Shown: positions 5,676 through 11,207 of the stretch, piece after piece
Layout of the letters: each line of letters begins with the position of its first letter
Numbering within the stretch: the stretch's first letter is position 1
Origin: an uncultured Actinomycetes bacterium
GTDB taxonomy: Bacteria > Actinomycetota > Acidimicrobiia > Acidimicrobiales > Acidimicrobilacustridaceae
Assembly (NCBI GenBank): GCA_945957335.1
Contig: CAMFLJ010000087.1
Coordinates: forward strand, 1-12,502
Reading direction: 5' to 3'
DNA: 12,502 nt
The notes under the pieces: generated by a model
Told to the model about the DNA's origin: nothing
What the model saw: the letters and a program-made list of their open reading frames with translations, nothing else
The model's database searches: none
Translations under genes and position numbers: made by a program

Positions 5676-7211
5676 ATGGCGAGCAGGCGAGCAGTCGTGA
5701 CGTTGCTGATCGCGGCGGTCGTGGTGGCCGGCGCCGTCGCCGCGGGCCACGTCGCGACCGCGGCGGCCAGCCCCGGACCGCAGTGCCCCCACGACGCCCC
5801 GGGCCGCCCCTGCGGCATGCCCGACCCGCCCGGTCGGGCCTGCGGCATCCCCGAGCACCCGGGCCGTGAGGCCGAGCACGGCGGCGGCGTCGGCCACGAC
5901 TGCGACACTCCCACGACGGCAGCCACGACCACCACCACGCTCGCTCCCACCACGACGACCGTGGTGGTCACCACGACCACCGTCCCGGCCCCCGCCGCGC
6001 CACCGATCGCCACGACGAGCACGACCACCACGACGGTGCCGCCCGTCGAAGAGGCGGCCCCACCGGTCGCGACCACCGTCGCCCGGCGGGCGGTACCGGC
6101 CGCCGCCGCCCCCGAGGTGGTCGAGCTCGAGGTCGCGTCCTCCGTCGAGGCTCCCGCCGAGGTGCTGGGCATCGTGCAGGAGCCCGAGGCGGAGCCGGCC
6201 CCGCCGGTCGACGACCTCTCCGACATCTCCACCGGCATCCCCGACCGTGTGGACTTCACGCCGGCGTTCGTCGTGACCAACGTCGGGTTCGGGGCGCTCC
6301 TCGTGCTGCTGCTGGTGGCGGCGTCGCAGCTGTTCAACGACGCCCTGAAGATGCACCACGACGGCATGGTCGAGCGCCTCGTCGCCCGCTCGGCCGTGGT
6401 GGCCGGGGTGGGCGGCGCGTTCTCCCGGCTGCCCCGGGTGCACCCCCTCCTCACCTTCGCCGCCTCGGCCGGCGTCCTCGCCCTGCTCGCCGACCCGAGC
6501 GTGTCGCTGAGCGTGGCCACCATCGGCCAGGTCATCGGCATGGCCATCGGCCTCGGGGCGATCGTGGCGATCTACGAGATCCCCGCCGCCCGGCGCATCG
6601 AGCGAGAGGCCGGGGTGCACGAGCCCTTCCGCCTGTTCCCGATCGCCATCGTCATCGCCATCGGCTGCCTCCTGTTCTCCCGCATCTTCGGGGTCGCCCC
6701 GGGCGTGCTCTACGGCCTCTTCGCCGGCGTGCTGTTCACGAGCGTCGACACCAAGGTGGCGGGCCGGGCCTACGCCCGCTCGAGCGTCCTGCTCGGCGCC
6801 GCGGCCATGGCGGCGTGGCTGATCCACCGCTGGATCGACGGCTCGGCCTCGGGGTCCTCGGCGTCGCTGTGGGCGGTCGTGTTCGACACCGCCGCCGCCG
6901 TGCTCTTCGTCGGTGGCCTCCAGTCGGTGATCGTCCAGCTGCTGCCCATGCCCTTCACCTACGGCGAGTCGGTGGCGGAGTGGAGCCGCACCGTCTGGCT
7001 CACGCTGTTCGTCGGGGCGCTGGCGCTCTACATGCAGTTCGTGGTCCGCCCCAACCCCGACGCCGGGCACGGGTCGAACCTGTGGTTCGTGGCCGCCTTC
7101 ATGTCGGCGGCCGTGGGCTTCTGGGGGTGGTGCGCCTACCAGCGCTGGCAGCGGATGCGACGAGGCGATGGCGAGGCAGTCGGCGACGAGGTCGCGGCAC
7201 CCGGCCCCTGA
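5676..7211 (+). CDS. Secreted-stalk polytopic membrane protein (FGLLP-like)
   Basis: A 511-residue protein. A signal-like hydrophobic helix (6-31, ending ATAAA) is followed by a Cys/Pro section with a 10-residue tandem repeat (41-60) and C37, C46, C56, C76. A Thr/Val/Pro-rich stalk (79-120) and an acidic Pro linker to about 190 come next. About eight or nine membrane helices follow: 197-219, 256-300 (two), 320-355 (two short), 369-386, 398-423, 438-457 and 468-489. The SQLFND segment after the first helix (about 217-222) and APGVLYGL (341-348) recall the FGLLP-motif membrane proteins of Acidimicrobiia, from memory. The function is unknown; a cell-surface or envelope role is inferred. Start: GGGGAG at 9 nt. 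Confidence 0.85.
   Translation: MASRRAVVTLLIAAVVVAGAVAAGHVATAAASPGPQCPHDAPGRPCGMPDPPGRACGIPEHPGREAEHGGGVGHDCDTPTTAATTTTTLAPTTTTVVVTTTTVPAPAAPPIATTSTTTTTVPPVEEAAPPVATTVARRAVPAAAAPEVVELEVASSVEAPAEVLGIVQEPEAEPAPPVDDLSDISTGIPDRVDFTPAFVVTNVGFGALLVLLLVAASQLFNDALKMHHDGMVERLVARSAVVAGVGGAFSRLPRVHPLLTFAASAGVLALLADPSVSLSVATIGQVIGMAIGLGAIVAIYEIPAARRIEREAGVHEPFRLFPIAIVIAIGCLLFSRIFGVAPGVLYGLFAGVLFTSVDTKVAGRAYARSSVLLGAAAMAAWLIHRWIDGSASGSSASLWAVVFDTAAAVLFVGGLQSVIVQLLPMPFTYGESVAEWSRTVWLTLFVGALALYMQFVVRPNPDAGHGSNLWFVAAFMSAAVGFWGWCAYQRWQRMRRGDGEAVGDEVAAPGP
5796..5855 (+). repeat. Two 30-bp tandem coding repeats (PGRxCGxP)
   Basis: Two adjacent decapeptides, APGRPCGMPD and PPGRACGIPE, share the pattern xPGRxCG(M/I)P(D/E). 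A third, degenerate copy (HPGREAEHGG) follows at 5856-5885. The unit lies in the exported part of the protein at 5676-7211. Confidence 0.75.
5910..6035 (+). repeat. Low-complexity Thr-rich stalk coding region
   Basis: Runs of ACC/ACG codons encode clusters of Thr with Val, Pro and Ala (residues 79-120). It is a coding low-complexity segment of the stalk type, likely extended and possibly glycosylated outside the membrane (inference). Confidence 0.8.
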
Positions 7212-7212
7212 G

Positions 7213-7243
7213 CCCCGGCGTTCCCCGCCGGCGGTCGCCGGGG
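7213..7243 (+). terminator. Hairpin between the stalked protein and the NMO-like gene
   Basis: CCCCGGCG (7213-7220) and CGCCGGGG (7236-7243) form a perfect 8-bp stem. The 15-nt loop holds a further palindrome, CCGCCGGCGG. It starts right after the stop codon at 7211 and ends 15 nt before the next ATG. It could end or attenuate the upstream transcript, or serve as a protein-binding dyad. There is no T tract. Confidence 0.5.
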
Positions 7244-7258
7244 TGCGAAGCTCGGCGG

Positions 7259-8203
7259 ATGTTCAGCAACAGGATCACGGAGATGATCGGGTGCGAGATC
7301 CCGATCCTCCAGGCGCCGATGGGCTACATCGCCCGCTCCCAACTGGCCAGTGCCGTCGCCAACGCGGGCGCCATCGGCATGATCGAGACCTCGTCGGGCG
7401 AGCTCGACGTCGTCAAGGACGAGATCGTGAAGATGCGCGACCTCGCCCCCGGCAAGCCGTTCGCGGTCAACATCGCCCAGGCCTTCGTCCGCGACCCGTC
7501 GATCGTCGACTTCGTCGTCGAGCACGGCGTCCGCTTCGTCACCACCTCGGCCGGTGACCCGACGAAGTACACGGCGCGCCTGAAGGACGCCGGCCTGGTT
7601 GTGTTCCACGTCGTGCCCAGCCTGCGCGCCGCGCTGAAGGCGGTCGACGCCGGTGTCGACGGCCTCGTCGTCGAGGGCTCCGAGGGCGGCGGGTTCAAGA
7701 ACCCCCGCGACGTCTCCACGATGGTCCTGCTCCCGCTCGTGGCCTCACGGGTCGACGTTCCGATCATCGCCGCCGGAGGTTTCCTCGACGGGCCCACGAT
7801 GGCCGCCGCCTTCGCCCTCGGCGCGGAGGGCGTGCAGATGGGCACGTTGATGGTGGCCAGCGCCGAATCGCCGATCCACCACAACTGGAAGCAGGCCATC
7901 GTCGACGCCCCCGAGACGGGGACGGTGCTGCTGAACCGCCACGCCGCGCCGGCCGTGCGGGTGCTGCGCACCGAGGCGAGCGAGCCCTTCGAGTTCGACA
8001 CCGGCCGCAACGCCATGGAGGCGATGATCGACCACAAGGCCGTCTACTTCGACGGCGACCTGAGCGCCGGGCTGGCCTTCAGCGGCCAGGTGGCGGGGCG
8101 CATCGACCGGGTGCGGCCCGTCGCCGAGGCCCTGCGCGAGTGCGCCGACGACTGCCTCGAGGTGATCGCCGACCTGGCGCGGCGGTACCCGCCGGCGCCA
8201 TGA
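7259..8203 (+). CDS. Nitronate monooxygenase-like flavoprotein lacking the usual catalytic His
   Basis: A 314-residue TIM-barrel FMN protein of the NMO/FabK family. PILQAPMG (15-22) opens the barrel, AAGGFLDG (171-178) and GVQMGTLMVA (191-200) make the FMN-phosphate loops, and VVEGSEGGGF (137-146) is the active-site strand. In typical members this strand reads E-A-G-G-H, with His as the catalytic base; here Phe follows the glycines. It may be an NAD(P)H-dependent flavin oxidoreductase or a related enzyme rather than a true nitronate monooxygenase. ATG at 7259 has no clear ribosome site; it is supported by the conserved start MFSNRITEMIGCEIPI. It ends in a hairpin containing its stop codon. 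Confidence 0.85.
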   Translation: MFSNRITEMIGCEIPILQAPMGYIARSQLASAVANAGAIGMIETSSGELDVVKDEIVKMRDLAPGKPFAVNIAQAFVRDPSIVDFVVEHGVRFVTTSAGDPTKYTARLKDAGLVVFHVVPSLRAALKAVDAGVDGLVVEGSEGGGFKNPRDVSTMVLLPLVASRVDVPIIAAGGFLDGPTMAAAFALGAEGVQMGTLMVASAESPIHHNWKQAIVDAPETGTVLLNRHAAPAVRVLRTEASEPFEFDTGRNAMEAMIDHKAVYFDGDLSAGLAFSGQVAGRIDRVRPVAEALRECADDCLEVIADLARRYPPAP

Positions 8204-8213
8204 CGCCGGCGGG
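8188..8213. terminator. Perfect 10-bp hairpin over the NMO-like stop codon
   Basis: CCCGCCGGCG (8188-8197), loop CCATGA (8198-8203), CGCCGGCGGG (8204-8213). The stop codon TGA sits in the loop. It lies between convergent genes (the next gene ends at 8241), so it could work for both directions. There is no T tract on either side. Confidence 0.55.
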
Positions 8214-8240
8214 CACCGCGGGTCGGCCGAGGAGGGGAGC

Positions 8241-8756
8241 TCAGCCGATCGAGGTGTGTGCTGCCGTGGTCGAGCACCACGGGGCGTCGGACCAGGTGGC
8301 CGACAGGACCCTCTGAACCATGGCGGTGTCGGCGGCGACGTAGCTGTCGTCGGCCTGGCGGACCCACACCAGGTCGCCGGCGGCCGGGGGCCGGGCGGCG
8401 TTGGTGCGCACGGTGAGGGTGGTGTCGGTGGCGTCGAGCACCCGGACGATCGGGGGGACGACCAGGGTCACGGTCTGGGAGACCGAGGCACCGGTCGGGG
8501 CCACGGCGGTCGCGGCGGTGGTGGCCGGGGCCGAGGGCGCCACGCAGGTGGCCTCGTCGTCGGCCACGACGGCGGGGGCGGGGCCGGTGGCCTGGTGCCA
8601 CGGGCCGGGGAGGCGGTCGAGGGCGCCGGCGGGCGTGAACCCGAGGGCGAGGAGGATCACGGTCGAGGCGACGAGCCCTCCGACCAGCGCACGGTGGCGG
8701 GGTCGGGCAGCGTGCCGCACGGCGGTGTTGGCGTCTGCTGCTGGTGTGCTGACCAC
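8241..8756 (-). CDS. Membrane-anchored or secreted protein, unknown function
   Basis: A 171-residue protein from GTG at 8756, the only good start before the hydrophobic helix. A cytoplasmic N-terminus with RHAARPRHR (14-22) precedes one membrane segment (about 23-45), which may be a signal anchor. The outer part has an Ala/Thr/Pro linker (70-92), a likely beta region QTVTLVVPPIVRVLD (95-109) and LVWVRQADDSYV (129-140), and two Cys (71 and 161) that could form a disulfide. No family is recognised. It lies 79 nt downstream of lysR on the same strand; an AT-rich GGTAAAGG near 8790 on the minus strand might be its own -10. The start codon is uncertain. Confidence 0.65.
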   Translation of the reverse strand: MVSTPAADANTAVRHAARPRHRALVGGLVASTVILLALGFTPAGALDRLPGPWHQATGPAPAVVADDEATCVAPSAPATTAATAVAPTGASVSQTVTLVVPPIVRVLDATDTTLTVRTNAARPPAAGDLVWVRQADDSYVAADTAMVQRVLSATWSDAPWCSTTAAHTSIG

Positions 8757-8835
8757 GATGAAGAGGTCGACACGCGTGAACCGGACCTTTACCCGCCGTT
8801 CGTCCCTTCGTCGTGGTCCGTTCGTGCTGTCCGGG

Positions 8836-9747
8836 TCAGCCTGACCGGCGCCGCGCCCGGGGCCGGGCCCCCACCGGGTCGATGCCGGCGACCGCAGCGG
8901 ACAGCAGGGCCTGGGCCGCCGGGGCCAGGGGGCCGGGTCGGTGCACCAGGCCCACACGGCGGCGCACCGGACGGGCCAGCTCGACGACGGCGACGCCCGA
9001 GTCGGTGGTGGGCCCGACGGCGGGCCGGGGCACGAGGGCCACCCCGGCCCCGGAGGCCACCAGCGCGGTGACCGCTTCGCGGTGCTCGGTCTCGACCACC
9101 ACCTGCGGCGTGCGGCCGATGGCCGCGTAGACCTCCTCGAGCTGGCGGCGCGTCGAGGTCCCGGGCGGTGCCGACACCAGGGGGAGCCCGGCCAGCGCGG
9201 CGCGGCCGAGGGGCCCGTCGGGAGCGGAGGCCGCCGGCACCAGCACGACGAAGTCCTGCACCGCGATCTCGTGGGTGGTGAGCCCGGCGAGGTCGCCGGC
9301 CAGGTCGGTGACGGCCAGCTCGCTGCGCCCGTCGCGGATGCGGTCGAGCACGTCGTCGACCGACTCGGGCTGGGCGATGCGCACGCTCACCCCCGGATGG
9401 GCCGAGCGGAGCGCGCCGACCAGCCGGGCGGTGGGCTCGGCGGCGAGCGTCGGCAGGCACACGAGGTCGAGCGTGCCCCCTTCGAGCCCCCGGACGGCCT
9501 CGACCGCGCTGCGGCCCGCCCGCAGGTCGCGCAGGGCGGCCCGGGCCGACGGGAGCAGGGCCAGCCCGGCCGCGGTGGGGGAGGCACCGCGGGGGAGGCG
9601 ATCGACGAGGGCGACCCCCAGCTCGTTCTCGAGGGCCCGCAGGCCCTGGGACACCGATGGCTGGGCCACGTCGAGGGCCTCGGCGGCGGCGGTGAACGAG
9701 CCGTGGTCGGCGACGGCGACGAGGTACTCGAGTTGGCGCAGCTCCAT
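8836..9747 (-). CDS. LysR-family transcriptional regulator
   Basis: A 303-residue protein, the normal LysR length. The N-terminal winged helix (1-60) reads MELRQLEYLVAVADHGSFTA then AAEALDVAQPSVSQGLRALE, and the C-terminal substrate-binding domain (about 90-290) contains DLVCLPTLA, GVALVPRPAVG and other periplasmic-binding-like strands. ATG at 9747 fits the family start exactly and lies 7 nt after a -10 TACCGT, suggesting a leaderless mRNA. It is divergent from the TSUP permease, the usual arrangement for a LysR protein controlling its neighbour and itself. The effector is unknown; a small organic or sulfur-containing anion would suit the permease. Confidence 0.92.
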   Translation of the reverse strand: MELRQLEYLVAVADHGSFTAAAEALDVAQPSVSQGLRALENELGVALVDRLPRGASPTAAGLALLPSARAALRDLRAGRSAVEAVRGLEGGTLDLVCLPTLAAEPTARLVGALRSAHPGVSVRIAQPESVDDVLDRIRDGRSELAVTDLAGDLAGLTTHEIAVQDFVVLVPAASAPDGPLGRAALAGLPLVSAPPGTSTRRQLEEVYAAIGRTPQVVVETEHREAVTALVASGAGVALVPRPAVGPTTDSGVAVVELARPVRRRVGLVHRPGPLAPAAQALLSAAVAGIDPVGARPRARRRSG

Positions 9748-9754
9748 GGCGTGC

Positions 9755-9760
9755 ACGGTA
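9755..9760 (-). promoter_or_regulatory. -10 box of lysR (leaderless)
   Basis: TACCGT on the minus strand, 7 nt (GCACGCC) before the ATG at 9747. GTGTGA lies 17 bp upstream as a weak -35, inside the candidate LysR site. Confidence 0.45.
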
Positions 9761-9773
9761 GAGGACGCCCCTA

Positions 9774-9786
9774 TGGATCACACTGA
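9774..9786. promoter_or_regulatory. Candidate LysR-binding site (T-N11-A)
   Basis: TGGATCACACTGA fits T-N11-A and contains the small dyad TCA-CAC-TGA. It lies just upstream of the lysR -10 in the divergent intergenic region, where LysR proteins normally bind. The motif is loose, so this is tentative. Confidence 0.35.
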
Positions 9787-9797
9787 CATGACAGGGT

Positions 9798-9837
9798 GGG
9801 CACAGGGGCGCCATCCCGGTCCACTGGCCATGTGCCC
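9798..9837. repeat. Inverted repeat in the lysR-TSUP intergenic region
   Basis: GGGCACA (9798-9804) and TGTGCCC (9831-9837) are perfect inverted copies around a 26-nt spacer. It could be a second regulatory dyad or a leader hairpin of the permease mRNA. Nothing further was recognised between 9838 and 9926. Confidence 0.4.
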
Positions 9838-9926
9838 CCGACGCCCTCGCTACTCCCCAGCTCCATCCGCTCCCGCACCGAGCCGCCCGGGCCCCACCCG
9901 TCCGCCGCCGCACGGGGGCGAAGCCG

Positions 9927-10661
9927 GTGAACTGGTTGGCGATCGTCGCCGTGGGCGCGGGCGTCGGGTTCCTCGGCGGGCTCTTCGGCAAGGGCGGCGC
10001 CGCCGTGGCCACGCCGCTGCTCGCCGCGCTCGGCGTGCCCGCGTTCGTCGCCGTGGCCGCGCCGCTGCCGGCGACGGTGCCCTCCACGGCCATGGCCTCG
10101 TGGGCCTACTGGCGCCACCGCCTGCTCGACCGACGGGTCGTGCTGTGGAGCCTGGGCGTGGGGGTGCCGGCCACCGTCGTGGGGGCCCTGCTCAGTGGGC
10201 TGGTCGACGGCCACCTGCTGGTCGTCGCCACCGACGTGATGGTCGTCGGGCTCGGCCTGCGCTTCGCGCTGTGGCCCCACCCGGGCGACTCCGCCGAGGG
10301 GGAGCTCTCCCGCCGCCGACTCATCGCGGTGGCGGTGGCCACTGGTCTGGTGGCCGGCCTGCTCGCCAACAGCGGCGGCTTCCTGCTGGCCCCGCTCTAC
10401 GTCGCGGTGCTGCGCCTCCCGATCAAGCAGGCCTTCGCCTGCTCGCTGGCGGTCTCGGCGGTGCTGGCCGTGCCCGGCACGATCGTGCACGCCGCGCTGG
10501 GCCACATCGACTGGCGCGTGGTGCTGGTGTTCGGGGCGGCGTCGGTGCCGCTGTCGTACGCCGGGGCGCGGGTGGCCATCCGGGCCGATGCGGCCCGCCT
10601 GGAGCGGATCTACGGCGCCGTGCTGGCCGTGCTCGGCGTGGTGCTGCTGATCGTGCGCTGA
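9927..10661 (+). CDS. TauE/SafE (TSUP) family membrane permease
   Basis: A 244-residue protein of about eight membrane helices with the two internal TSUP repeats: GVGFLGGLFGKGGAAVATPLL (12-32) and GLVAGLLANSGGFLLAPLYV (140-159). The family moves sulfite, sulfoacetate, taurine-related or other organic anions across the cytoplasmic membrane; the substrate here cannot be assigned. GTG at 9927 is the only start before the first helix; GGGGCGAAG upstream is a poor ribosome site. It is divergent from lysR and probably under its control. It ends 31 nt from the convergent SHOCT-like gene with a hairpin in between. Confidence 0.9.
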   Translation: MNWLAIVAVGAGVGFLGGLFGKGGAAVATPLLAALGVPAFVAVAAPLPATVPSTAMASWAYWRHRLLDRRVVLWSLGVGVPATVVGALLSGLVDGHLLVVATDVMVVGLGLRFALWPHPGDSAEGELSRRRLIAVAVATGLVAGLLANSGGFLLAPLYVAVLRLPIKQAFACSLAVSAVLAVPGTIVHAALGHIDWRVVLVFGAASVPLSYAGARVAIRADAARLERIYGAVLAVLGVVLLIVR

Positions 10662-10669
10662 CGAGGCCC

Positions 10670-10688
10670 CGGGGCCGGCGTCGCCCCG
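10670..10688. terminator. Hairpin between convergent TSUP and SHOCT-like genes
   Basis: CGGGGC (10670-10675), 7-nt loop, GCCCCG (10683-10688); it overlaps a 12-bp palindrome GGCCCCGGGGCC (10665-10676). It fills the 31-nt gap between two facing stop codons and may end transcription in both directions. Confidence 0.45.
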
Positions 10689-10692
10689 ACCG

Positions 10693-10971
10693 TCAGTCGA
10701 TCGGGAGCCGGGCCATGAGGTCGGCCTTCAGCTCCTCGAACTCCTCGAACGAGATCGTCTTGTCGTCGAGCTGCTTGTGGATCAGCGCGATCTGGGTGAG
10801 GAGCTCGTCGGCGCTCAGCTCGCCGCCGTCGTTCGGGAGGGTCGTGGCGACCTCCTCCTCGTCGCGGACCGTGGTCTCGCCCGACTGGCGCTTCTCGCGC
10901 TTGAGGGCCTGCTTGGCCTTCTTGGCCCGGTCGCGCTGGAGCTTCTCGAAGCTGGTTCGTTGCGCACCCAT
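10693..10971 (-). CDS. Small protein with basic helix and SHOCT-like C-terminus
   Basis: A 92-residue protein. Residues 5-30 are a highly charged Lys/Arg/Glu/Gln helix (FEKLQRDRAKKAKQALKREKRQ), possibly nucleic-acid- or membrane-surface-binding. Residues about 55-89 resemble the SHOCT short C-terminal domain: LTQIALIHKQLDDKTISFEEFEELKADLMARL, with the usual I-S-x-E-E-F-E pattern. ATG at 10971 is supported by AAGGAGG ending 5 nt upstream, the best ribosome site in the window; longer upstream reading is Pro/Gly-rich and not protein-like. No membrane segment. SHOCT domains are small oligomerisation or interaction modules of unclear job, so no function is assigned. It is a single-gene unit. Confidence 0.8.
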   Translation of the reverse strand: MGAQRTSFEKLQRDRAKKAKQALKREKRQSGETTVRDEEEVATTLPNDGGELSADELLTQIALIHKQLDDKTISFEEFEELKADLMARLPID

Positions 10972-11116
10972 GTGCGCCTCCTTCCGATCGGCGGCCGGCC
11001 CGGGGGGCTCGGGGGGTGGCACGAGGCGCGGTGCGCCGCGGCCGGCCGGACCGGGGGCTGCGCACCAGCCGCACCGTGCGGGCCCGGGAGGGCCGCCAGT
11101 GGCGTCTGAGGCACCC

Positions 11117-11122
11117 ACCGTA
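11117..11122 (-). promoter_or_regulatory. Weak -10 candidate for the SHOCT-like gene
   Basis: TACGGT on the minus strand about 145 nt before the ATG, with only a poor -35 (GCGTCA, 17 bp). The rest of the 236-nt gap between 10972 and 11207 is G/C-rich and shows no other feature I can support. Confidence 0.25.
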
Positions 11123-11195
11123 CCGGTTGGCGGCGGTCGTGACGCGATCACCCCCACCCGGCGGCGCTCGTCCGGGGGCGCGGGCGCCCACCGCC

Positions 11196-11201
11196 TAGCC
11201 T
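11196..11201 (+). promoter_or_regulatory. -10 box of the DUF2207 gene (leaderless)
   Basis: TAGCCT followed by 6 nt (CACGGC) and the GTG at 11208. No ribosome site is present, and no convincing -35. Confidence 0.45.
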
Positions 11202-11207
11202 CACGGC

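Noticed and set aside
5784..6035. CRISPR or minisatellite explanation for the repeats
   Set aside because: The repeats are in frame, vary by codon and encode a plausible Pro/Cys then Thr-rich segment; there are no spacers.
5330..7070. Long minus-strand open frames opposite the stalked membrane protein
   Set aside because: They are mirror products of the ACC/ACG repeat and GC skew; the plus strand has a signal helix, membrane helices and a ribosome site.
1642..8203. A natural-product gene cluster built around the two flavin enzymes
   Set aside because: They are separated by repair, regulator and membrane genes on both strands, and no synthase or carrier protein is present.
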